DNA of 19,749 nucleotides from contig CAMOZF010000003.1 in the NCBI GenBank assembly GCA_946630765.1, positions 1-19,749 of the forward strand, written 5' to 3'. The notes beneath the pieces were generated by a model, which saw only the letters and a program-made list of their open reading frames with translations, was not told where the DNA came from and ran no database searches. Shown piece by piece: positions 7,844 through 14,493 of this stretch. Position numbers and translations under genes: made by a program. The stretch is from an uncultured Lachnospiraceae bacterium (lineage in GTDB: Bacteria; Bacillota_A; Clostridia; Lachnospirales; Lachnospiraceae). The first letter of the stretch is position 1. Every line of letters begins with the position of its first letter.

Positions 7844-9037
7844 ATGCTGAAGACACTGTATTATCTCGACCGAAATAATGACTATGCGAAGCGGCTTTCG
7901 AAACGGCTTCTGCAGGATCCGTCGTTTCCCTATGAGGTGGTGTTTCTCAGTGCGGAGACCAGCTCGCCCGCGGCGCTTGATGGGAAGACGGAGGCGGTTC
8001 TTCTCTTTGCGGAGGGGGAGCGATCCTTTTCGGACAAGGTGTCCCTTCCGAAAATCATGCTCACGGAAGCGACTTCCCGGGAAAATGACCGAAGCCTCTG
8101 TAAATACCAGCCCTATCCAACGCTCGTCGCGGAGCTTCTGAAAAAGATGGAAAAGGCGGAAAAGTCCGGGGAAAACGATACGTTTTCGGATCTTCACAAC
8201 AGACTTCTCTCGGAGCTTCAGAAAACGATTCCTCTGGATGAGGATCTTTCGGATGAGGAGCTTCATCGGAAGATCGAGGTGCTCCTTTCGGAAGACTCCG
8301 GACTTTCACTGACGGAGGAGGAAAAAAAGGCCCATGAGGCGCTTCTTTTCGCGGCGCTCCGGCGTTTTGATCTCCTGTCGATCCTGATGGACGATCCGTC
8401 GGTCACGGAGGTGATGATCAACGGCGCTTCGAAGATTTTCCTGGAAAAGGGTGGAAAAGTGGAGCAATCCGACCGGAAGTTTACTTCGGAAGAACGGCTG
8501 ATCGGGATGATTCAGCGGATTTCGGCGCTTTCCGACCGGCGGATCAATGCCTCCGTTCCGATGGCGGATGCGGTGCTTCCCGACGGCAGCAGAGTCAATA
8601 TGGTTCTGCCGCCGGTCTCGCTTTCAGGGCCCGTCGTGACGGTTAGGCGATTTCCGGAGCAGCCGGTCACAATGGAGGATCTGATCGAATGGGGAAGCAT
8701 TTCCAGGGCGGCGGCGGAATATCTGCAGGTTCTGGTGCGCTGCCGCTACACATTGTTTATTTCAGGCGGGACCGGGGCCGGGAAGACCACCTTTCTGCAG
8801 GCGCTCGCGGGGATGATTCCGCAGAACGAGCGCGTGATTACGATTGAGGATTCCCCGGAGCTTCAGATCCGGAATCTGCCGAATCTGGTGCGGCTTGCGA
8901 CAAGGCCTGCGAATCTGGAGGGGCTTCGGGAGATCACCGTGCGTCAGCTGCTGAGGAATGCGCTTCGAATGCGTCCCGACCGCATCATTGTCGGCGAGAT
9001 TCGCGGCGCGGAGGCGCTGGATATGCTGCAGCGATGA
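7844..9037 (+). CDS. tadA: TadZ-receiver-like/TadA fusion ATPase, N-terminal part (frameshifted)
   Basis: Motor ATPase of the Tad/Flp pilus (CpaF type), cytoplasmic, broken by a frameshift at its C-terminal end. Residues 1-about 105 do not look like TadA. They resemble the pseudo-receiver domain that begins clostridial TadZ/CpaE proteins (YYLDRNNDYAKRLSKRLL, then CKYQP...LVAELLKK). From about residue 115 the usual TadA leader follows (LHNRLLSELQ), then PSVTEVMINGASKIFLEKGG, Walker A GGTGAGKT (308-315), TIEDSPELQ, and the Walker B region RPDRIIVGEIRG (378-389). The frame ends after ALDMLQR, where the family continues LQAMNTGHDG. That continuation is found one frame back at 9034, so a single base appears to be missing near 9031. 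The TGA overlaps the next ATG as ATGA. An upstream GTG at 7814 is excluded because it sits against the -10. Confidence 0.85.
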   Translation: MLKTLYYLDRNNDYAKRLSKRLLQDPSFPYEVVFLSAETSSPAALDGKTEAVLLFAEGERSFSDKVSLPKIMLTEATSRENDRSLCKYQPYPTLVAELLKKMEKAEKSGENDTFSDLHNRLLSELQKTIPLDEDLSDEELHRKIEVLLSEDSGLSLTEEEKKAHEALLFAALRRFDLLSILMDDPSVTEVMINGASKIFLEKGGKVEQSDRKFTSEERLIGMIQRISALSDRRINASVPMADAVLPDGSRVNMVLPPVSLSGPVVTVRRFPEQPVTMEDLIEWGSISRAAAEYLQVLVRCRYTLFISGGTGAGKTTFLQALAGMIPQNERVITIEDSPELQIRNLPNLVRLATRPANLEGLREITVRQLLRNALRMRPDRIIVGEIRGAEALDMLQR

Positions 9038-9480
9038 ATACCGGACATGACGGCTCCATTTCCACAGGGCACGGAAACAGCGCGAAGGACATGCTGTTTC
9101 GGATTGAGACCATGTGCATGATGGCGGATCACCTGCTGCCGCTTCAAGCGATCCGGCAGCAGATCAGTTCGGCGCTGGATCTTCTCGTGCATCTTTCGCG
9201 TTTCCGGGACGGGAGCCGCAGAGTGACGGGGATCTATGAGCTTCGGGGCATGCAGGAGGGGGAGATCGTCACGGCGCCGCTGTTCATTTTCAGGGAGGAA
9301 GGTGAGGAAGACGGGAAGATCAAGGGCAGGCTTTTTCGGACAAAAGAGCGGCTTCAGAACAGAGAAAAGCTTCAAATCTACGGCGGACGGCTCCCAAAAG
9401 CTGAGGATCCGACCGGAGGAACGGCTGAAGGCAGCGGGCATCCTGCTGCTGCCCCCGGTACTGAGCCTGATTTTTTATAA
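9034..9480 (+). CDS. tadA: TadA ATPase, C-terminal part (split by frameshift)
   Basis: A 148-residue continuation of the preceding TadA. MNTGHDGSISTGHGNSAKDM contains the His box, then RIETMCMMADHLLPLQAIRQ, LDLLVHLSRFRDGSRRVT and a C-terminal EGEIVTAPLFIFREEGE strand, all in normal TadA order. It could be made as a separate polypeptide by reinitiation at the ATGA overlap, or the two parts may be one gene broken by a single-base deletion or assembly error. The last 30 or so residues (from about GGRLPKAEDP) are low-complexity and share bases with the tadB frame. They are unlike a TadA end, which suggests a second disturbance near 9380. Alone this piece lacks the Walker motifs and could not be an ATPase. 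Confidence 0.75.
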   Translation: MNTGHDGSISTGHGNSAKDMLFRIETMCMMADHLLPLQAIRQQISSALDLLVHLSRFRDGSRRVTGIYELRGMQEGEIVTAPLFIFREEGEEDGKIKGRLFRTKERLQNREKLQIYGGRLPKAEDPTGGTAEGSGHPAAAPGTEPDFL

Positions 9481-10126
9481 CAGCTGGCTTTTGGGGCTTG
9501 CAGTCTCGCTGATCCTTCTAGTTCCGGTCTACAGAAGCGCTTCGAAAAGGAGTCTGGAAAAGCAGCGGCAGGAGATCCGGCAGGACTTCCTTTCGGCCGC
9601 GGAAATCCTCGGCGACGCGCTTCGCGCGGGCCATTCTCTGGAGAATGCGCTCCTATTTTCCGAGAAGGAGCTTTCAGCTTTTCTTCAGGAGAACCGGCGG
9701 CTTCTTCAGGAGTGGCGGCAGATGACGAAGGATCTTCAGATTGGAAGATCCGCGGAGGAGGCATTTGACGATTTTTCCAGGCGCTGCGGCGTTCCTTCTA
9801 TCCGGGACTTTTCCGAAATGCTCCGGATCTCCAGAAACAGCGGGGCCTCGCTTTCTGAAATGATCCTGCTCGTTACCGGGGAGATGAAGGAAGAGGCGCG
9901 CATCCGGGAAGAAATACGTGTGAAGCTTTCCTCAAAATATCTGGAACAGCGGATCATGGACGTCATGCCTGCGGCAATTCTTCTGTATGTCCGGCTGACG
10001 TCCCCGGAGTTTCTTCAGGTGCTCTACGAAGGTCTTCGCGGACGGCTGATTATGAGCGGCTGCCTTCTTACGTATCTTGCGGCCTTTTTCTGGTCGGAAA
10101 GAATTCTGCGGATCCGGGGGGTTTAG
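9302..10126 (+). CDS. tadB: TadB-like Tad/Flp pilus platform protein (start uncertain)
   Basis: Inner-membrane platform protein of the type II secretion F (T2SSF) family, expected to pair with TadC and be driven by TadA. The recognisable part starts around RPEERLKAAGILLLPPVLSL (about 9407), with a hydrophobic pair of segments. The cytoplasmic T2SSF core follows (FLSAAEILGDALRAGHSLEN, DFSRRCGVPSIRDFSEMLR, ASLSEMILLVTGEMKEEARI), then C-terminal transmembrane segments. No ATG, GTG or TTG lies just before the conserved part. The nearest in-frame choices are GTG 9302, with GGGAGG only 3 bases away, and ATG 9236, both deep inside the tadA C-terminal frame. Either the start is non-canonical or a base is missing near 9380-9400. 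Family call firm, start poor. Confidence 0.78.
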   Translation: MRKTGRSRAGFFGQKSGFRTEKSFKSTADGSQKLRIRPEERLKAAGILLLPPVLSLIFYNSWLLGLAVSLILLVPVYRSASKRSLEKQRQEIRQDFLSAAEILGDALRAGHSLENALLFSEKELSAFLQENRRLLQEWRQMTKDLQIGRSAEEAFDDFSRRCGVPSIRDFSEMLRISRNSGASLSEMILLVTGEMKEEARIREEIRVKLSSKYLEQRIMDVMPAAILLYVRLTSPEFLQVLYEGLRGRLIMSGCLLTYLAAFFWSERILRIRGV

Positions 10127-10130
10127 GAAA

Positions 10131-11531
10131 ATGTTTGCGGGTCTTCTGATTGCCGTACTCCTTTTTCTTCTGATCCGGAAGCGCGGCTATGAACGAGAAT
10201 TTATCAGGGAAAACAGGAAGCTTCTTCATCTTCCCGCGCCCTTCTGCGCCTGCGGACTGTACCTTTCTGGGCTCTACCGGAGGATTTCCAAAGAGCGGGG
10301 AACGCCCGGCGGCAGCGAGGAAATCCTTCTCGTGCCGGATCGGGAGCGGAAGGCGCAGGAGGCGAACCGTTTCGGCCTGATGATCCTGATCCTGCTGTTT
10401 TTCTCGGCGTTATGTGTGGTCCTGTCGGTCCTTTTTCGGAATCCTGTTGAGATCCTGGCGCTTTTACGGCCGGGTTTTGGGGAAACGCGGAAGGTGGAGC
10501 TTCTCGTTTCGGACGGGGAAGACGAGCTTCCGGTTTCTGTGGAGGTGCACGGAAAGGCACCGGATGCGGCGGAGTATGAGGCGCTCTTTCAGGAAGAATA
10601 TGAGCAGCTGAAAGAAACGATCCTGAACGGAAACCGCAGCTTTTCCGAGGTCCGATCGGACCTGTACTTTCCGGAACACACGGAGCGGGGCATCCGGGTA
10701 TTTTATGAGAGCGGAAATCCGGAAGTCCTGTCCTCGCGGGGGTTGATTCTTTCAGAAGAGCTCCCGGAAGAAGGGGTGGAAGTCCTTCTGAAGCTTCGGC
10801 TTCAGTATGCGTCATTTGAGAAAAGCTATGAACTGGCGCTTCGGATCCTGAAATATACAGAGATTCTCTCGGAAAAGGAGGCGCTTCAGGCGCTGATCCG
10901 GGAAAGAGATGCCGAGAATCCGGCGTCTCAGACGGTGACCCTTCCCGAAGAATTCGACGGGAAAACGCTCCGCTATACGGTATCGGGCCAGTCGCCGTAT
11001 CTTCTTCTTCTGCTCGCGCTCGTGTTGGTGCTGTATCTTCTGATCTATCCGAAGGAGCGGGAAAAGGAGAAGCTGAAACAGCGGGAGGAAGCGCTTCTTG
11101 GCAGCTACCCGGGACTTCTTCTTCGGCTTCTGATGCTTTTTCAGGCCGGACTCGGGACAAGGAAGTCGCTGGAACGAATCCAGTTCTACCTGAAGGAGGA
11201 AGAGGATCAGGCCCTTCTTTCAGAGATTCAGATCCTCCTTCGGAACCTGGAACGCGGCATTCCGGAGGAAAATGTGTACCGGATCTTCGGGCAGCGCTGC
11301 GGACTCAGCTGCTACCGCAGGCTGGGAAATTATCTGTCGCGGAACCTTCGGCAGGGGCTGAGCGGCGCCGAAGAATTTTTCCTGCAGGAGTTCGAACGAG
11401 CGCTTCAGGAAAACAAGAATCACAGGTTGAAAAAGGGAGAAGAAGCGGCGACAAAGCTTGTTTTCCCGATGGTGCTGATGCTGGCCGTGGTGATGGCGGT
11501 CCTCGTCATCCCGGCCTTTATCAATCTATAG
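10131..11531 (+). CDS. tadC: TadC-like Tad/Flp pilus platform protein with extracytoplasmic insert
   Basis: Second T2SSF platform protein, 466 residues against roughly 300 for classical TadC. Segments: TM1 about 3-15, TM2 about 82-102, an outward-facing hydrophilic region about 103-289, TM3 about 290-306, a cytoplasmic T2SSF core (SYPGLLLRLLMLFQAGLG, GLSCYRRLGNYLSRNLRQG, EEAATKLVFPM), and a last TM near 438-462. The insert shows beta-like alternation (KVELLVSDG, LPVSVEVHG, GKTLRYTVSG) and the stretch SEVRSDLYFPEHT. I recall comparable inserts in clostridial homologues but know no function; a pilus-facing or wall-facing stalk is an inference. The ATG at 10131 follows tadB by four bases, so expression is coupled. 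Confidence 0.85.
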   Translation: MFAGLLIAVLLFLLIRKRGYEREFIRENRKLLHLPAPFCACGLYLSGLYRRISKERGTPGGSEEILLVPDRERKAQEANRFGLMILILLFFSALCVVLSVLFRNPVEILALLRPGFGETRKVELLVSDGEDELPVSVEVHGKAPDAAEYEALFQEEYEQLKETILNGNRSFSEVRSDLYFPEHTERGIRVFYESGNPEVLSSRGLILSEELPEEGVEVLLKLRLQYASFEKSYELALRILKYTEILSEKEALQALIRERDAENPASQTVTLPEEFDGKTLRYTVSGQSPYLLLLLALVLVLYLLIYPKEREKEKLKQREEALLGSYPGLLLRLLMLFQAGLGTRKSLERIQFYLKEEEDQALLSEIQILLRNLERGIPEENVYRIFGQRCGLSCYRRLGNYLSRNLRQGLSGAEEFFLQEFERALQENKNHRLKKGEEAATKLVFPMVLMLAVVMAVLVIPAFINL

Positions 11532-11549
11532 AAAGGCGGAAAATTACGG

Positions 11550-11729
11550 ATGGAAAATATTGCAAAAATCAAAGAACTGCTGCGCGACGAACGCGGCGTG
11601 GGAACCATTGAAATTATCCTGATCCTTGTCGTTCTGGTGGCGCTGGTGCTGCTTTTCAAGAATCAGATCCTCGGACTTGTCGACAGTATATTTGCAAATA
11701 TCAATCAGTCGGTTACGGAAATCTATTAA
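11550..11729 (+). CDS. Flp1-like type IVb prepilin
   Basis: A 59-residue small protein, translated as MENIAKIKELLRDERG, then VGTIEIILILVV, then a short polar tail ending VTEIY. It has the class III prepilin signal: a basic leader, Gly16 as the likely cleavage site, Glu21 at position +5, and an unbroken hydrophobic helix (20-36). That fits the Flp1-like family and makes it the probable major pilus subunit, processed by a prepilin peptidase not present in this window. It sits between tadC and the DUF5702 gene, whose ATG immediately follows its TAA. The ribosome binding site (AAAGGCGG) is mediocre and rather distant. Too short to be noticed by length alone; context and motif carry the call. Confidence 0.85.
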   Translation: MENIAKIKELLRDERGVGTIEIILILVVLVALVLLFKNQILGLVDSIFANINQSVTEIY

Positions 11730-13205
11730 ATGAAGGCCCTGAAACAGGATGGGAGCGGCAGTATCACCGTTTTTCTCACGCTTCTTCTTGCGGCGGTTCT
11801 GAGCTTTTGTCTGGTGCTTCTGGAGAGCGCCCGGGCGCCGCTTCTTCGGACACGGGCGGATCAGGCGTCTCATGCGGCAATGGACTGTCTGATGGCCGGG
11901 TTCCAGCGGGAAATGTTCCTGGAATACGGGGTGCTGTTCTTTGACGGCGGCTACGGACGCAGCGTGGTGAGCGAGGAACGGATCGGGGAAGAATTCAGTG
12001 CGTATTTCCTGAAAAATGCCGGCGGGCGGTCACTTTTGCGTCTGGAAAACCCTTCGGCCGAGATCTGCAGCTATGTCTGCGCGACCGATGATCAGGGCGA
12101 AGTTTTTATTCGAAATGCGCTGTTGCTGTCGGAGGGCGCGGAATCTATGTACGGCCAAAGGGAGGAGGAAAACCGGGCTGCTCTTTGTGAAGGGGAGAAC
12201 TGCTTCTCGGAGGGCCCGGACCCCGGGGCGATCCTTCTCATGGATCCGGAAGAGGCGGCAGGCGATTTTCTGATTCGGATTGCCCGTGCGGAAAAGAAGC
12301 TTCGGGAAAAGGGCGTGCTTTCTCTGGTGCTTCCTATGGGGACGGCCGTATCGGGAAATACGCTCGCCCCTTCCGGGCTGCCGTCGGATCTGCGGGAAAA
12401 TATGCCGCAGTACCCGGAGGGCTCCTGGTGCGCGGATCCCGGAAATGTTTACCGGTTTTATTCCTATCTTTTCTCGCAGTACGATTCCTTTTCGGACCGG
12501 GCGGAAGAGGTGAAGCGCGGAGAAGCTGAAACCCGGGCGCTTTCCTACGAACTCGAGTACCTGCTTTTCGGACATCGGAGGGACGAAGAGAACCTTATCG
12601 AGGGGATCTCACGGCTTCTGAGAATCCGACAAGGGCTCGCGCTGAAGGCGCTCACAGGTTCGGCAGAAGCGATGTCTGGCGTGCGTGCAGAGGCGGAAAA
12701 GGCCGCAGAGAACATGGCGCGGGAAGACCTGAGAGAAGTGTTTTCATCCTTCCTTCTGCATGCCTGGGCGCATGCGGAGGCGCTTTACGAGCTGAAAAAT
12801 CTTCTTCTCGGGGGAACCGAGGTGCTTTCTTATGATCCCGCAGGGATCCGTCTGCAGCTTTCGCAGCTTCCGGCTTTCTTTCAGGGGGCCTTGTCAGCGG
12901 AAAGCGGCGAGATTTCAGACGGCGGCCTTTCCTATGAGGAGCATTTGAGGCTCCTTTTCCCGGAGCAGGACTGCAGCGGCCTTTCGTATCGCGCGATGGA
13001 TCTGATCCAGTCCTGTATGCAGCAGTACCGGCGGGATTTTCAGATGTCTGCGCAGATTTCGGAAATGGAGATTCTGCTGAAAGCGGAAGCCGCGCCGCTG
13101 TTTTCAGGGCAGCGGATTGTCCGGGCGGTCAGCGGGAGGAGAAGCCGGGTGCAGGAATACAGCTGCCGCGTAAGAGGAAGCTATATGGACAGGCCGGGGT
13201 CCTGA
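11730..13205 (+). CDS. DUF5702-like Tad-locus protein
   Basis: A 491-residue protein with an N-terminal pilin-like segment GSITVFLTLLLAAVLSFCLV (about 9-28) followed by LESARAPLLRTRADQASHAA and a long extracytoplasmic region rich in acidic helices. This matches my memory of DUF5702 proteins encoded in clostridial Flp/Tad clusters. They resemble TadG-type components, large proteins with a TadE-like N-terminal helix. The position +5 Glu of true prepilins is replaced by Phe, so it may not be cleaved by the prepilin peptidase. The ATG directly abuts the stop of the pilin gene and has no clear ribosome binding site of its own, which implies translational coupling. Role inferred: minor pilus or wall-spanning component. 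Confidence 0.7.
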   Translation: MKALKQDGSGSITVFLTLLLAAVLSFCLVLLESARAPLLRTRADQASHAAMDCLMAGFQREMFLEYGVLFFDGGYGRSVVSEERIGEEFSAYFLKNAGGRSLLRLENPSAEICSYVCATDDQGEVFIRNALLLSEGAESMYGQREEENRAALCEGENCFSEGPDPGAILLMDPEEAAGDFLIRIARAEKKLREKGVLSLVLPMGTAVSGNTLAPSGLPSDLRENMPQYPEGSWCADPGNVYRFYSYLFSQYDSFSDRAEEVKRGEAETRALSYELEYLLFGHRRDEENLIEGISRLLRIRQGLALKALTGSAEAMSGVRAEAEKAAENMAREDLREVFSSFLLHAWAHAEALYELKNLLLGGTEVLSYDPAGIRLQLSQLPAFFQGALSAESGEISDGGLSYEEHLRLLFPEQDCSGLSYRAMDLIQSCMQQYRRDFQMSAQISEMEILLKAEAAPLFSGQRIVRAVSGRRSRVQEYSCRVRGSYMDRPGS

Positions 13206-13240
13206 AGTCCCGGCCGCAAAAGGAAGGGAGGGACCGCGGA

Positions 13241-14062
13241 ATGAGCAGCTCTTTTTTCGGGAGGAATCTTTTCCTGCAGAAAACGCGAAAAAAGCAAATT
13301 CCCAGAAGCCAGGACCGCGAAGAAGAAACTGCAGAGAAGATGAACCGGACTTCAGGATCATCCGGAACCCGGGGAAGCGCTGCTTTTTCGGCTGGCCCTC
13401 TGTCCCTTGCCGGAGAAAAATTGTGGGAAGAGCGGGGGAGTCTGACCGCGGAATGTGCGGCCGTCCTTCCGATCTTTCTTCTTGTGATATTTGCGCTTTT
13501 GTCCTTTTTTTCCGGCATGACCAGGGAACTGCGCCGATCCTCCGAGCTTCAGGCGCAGGCCGCATCCGAAGCCGTCCAGCTGGGGCAGGAGCAGCTTTTT
13601 GATGAATCCGCGCAGTCGGAGGATCTGGAAATCTCAGAAGAGATGCTTCTTCAGATTCCATTTCTTGCGGCGGTTTCGGATTACCGGCTGCGCCTGACGG
13701 CCGTGCGGCGGGTATGGAACGGAAAAAGCTTTGACGGCGCGGATCTGGAACGTCAGGTTTATATTACGACGTACGGGACAGTGTACCATACGTCGTTTTC
13801 CTGTCCGTATCTGACAATCAATGTCCGGGAGGTGCCTTTTTCCAGTCTGCCTTCTCTGAGAAACAAGGACAGGAGTATCTATTATCCCTGTGAGTACTGC
13901 GAGGAAACGGCGCATGGGGAAACGGTCTTTGTGACGGATTACGGGCGGCGCTGGCATACCGACCGCAGCTGCGCGGCGCTGAAGCGGGGCATTCGAAGTG
14001 TTCCGCTTCGGGATGTCGGAGCGCGGCCGTGGTGCAGCTGGTGCCGGAAAATGGAGGAGTGA
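13241..14062 (+). CDS. TadE-like pseudopilin with duplicated YH...C...CxxC module
   Basis: A 273-residue protein. Residues 1-65 are polar and low-complexity, and a TadE-type prepilin helix follows (Gly66, then SLTAECAAVLPIFLL, Glu71 at +5). After a helical stalk come two copies of a His/Cys module. Copy 1: YITTYGTVYHTSFSCPYL with His183 and Cys188, then CEYC (217-220). Copy 2: FVTDYGRRWHTDRSCAAL with His239 and Cys244, then CSWC (265-268). The YHxxxxCxxL...CxxC pattern occurs at the ends of some secreted clostridial proteins and could bind metal or form disulfides. The ATG at 13241 has GGGAGGG 8 bases upstream. A TTG at 13421 behind GGAG would give the short leader usual for TadE proteins and is a real alternative. 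Role inferred: minor pilin or pilus-tip protein. Confidence 0.72.
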   Translation: MSSSFFGRNLFLQKTRKKQIPRSQDREEETAEKMNRTSGSSGTRGSAAFSAGPLSLAGEKLWEERGSLTAECAAVLPIFLLVIFALLSFFSGMTRELRRSSELQAQAASEAVQLGQEQLFDESAQSEDLEISEEMLLQIPFLAAVSDYRLRLTAVRRVWNGKSFDGADLERQVYITTYGTVYHTSFSCPYLTINVREVPFSSLPSLRNKDRSIYYPCEYCEETAHGETVFVTDYGRRWHTDRSCAALKRGIRSVPLRDVGARPWCSWCRKMEE

Positions 14063-14064
14063 AA

Positions 14065-14493
14065 ATGTTCAGAGAAGAGTCCTGCAGACGCCGCTTATCG
14101 GAGGAATCCGGCAGTTTTACCGTGGAAGCGGCGCTTCTGATGAGCCTCGTCGCGGTGATTCTTGCCGCGGTGATCCTGTTTGCCTTCCGGCTCCATGACC
14201 GGACAGTGCTTGCCGGATTTGTGACGCGGCAGGCGCTGTCCCTGGAGACCCAGGGAGAAGCCGAAGATTTGCAGCTTACCGGAATGTTGACGCATTTTCC
14301 GGCAGCTGTGACGGTGGAAAAGAGCGAAGACCGGGTCCGGGTTTCTGCGCGGGCAAGAGCGAAGCATGCCTTTACCGGGTATCCGGGCAATGCGGTCTTT
14401 TCGAATGAACTGTCTGCCGAATATGAATTCACTTACATCGCATCACCCGAAGCACTGCTTCGGCAGAAATTCCGTGAGAGGAAAACACCATGA
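14065..14493 (+). CDS. TadE-like minor pilin
   Basis: A 142-residue TadE-family pseudopilin. After a short basic leader (MFREESCRRRLSEESG) comes the prepilin motif G-SFTVEAALLMSLVAV with Glu at +5 and one transmembrane helix, then an extracytoplasmic domain of about 100 residues rich in Arg and Ala. Such proteins are processed by the prepilin peptidase and are thought to help initiate Flp fibres. The ATG at 14065 is preceded by GGAGGAG overlapping the end of the previous gene; an in-frame GTG at 14029 lies inside that gene and is less likely. The stop overlaps the next start by four bases (ATGA). Confidence 0.8.
   Translation: MFREESCRRRLSEESGSFTVEAALLMSLVAVILAAVILFAFRLHDRTVLAGFVTRQALSLETQGEAEDLQLTGMLTHFPAAVTVEKSEDRVRVSARARAKHAFTGYPGNAVFSNELSAEYEFTYIASPEALLRQKFRERKTP

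Noticed and set aside
9022..9037. Programmed -1 frameshift in tadA
   Set aside because: The bases around CTGCAGCGATGA do not form a slippery heptamer of the X-XXY-YYZ type; a base deletion or stop/start coupling is simpler.
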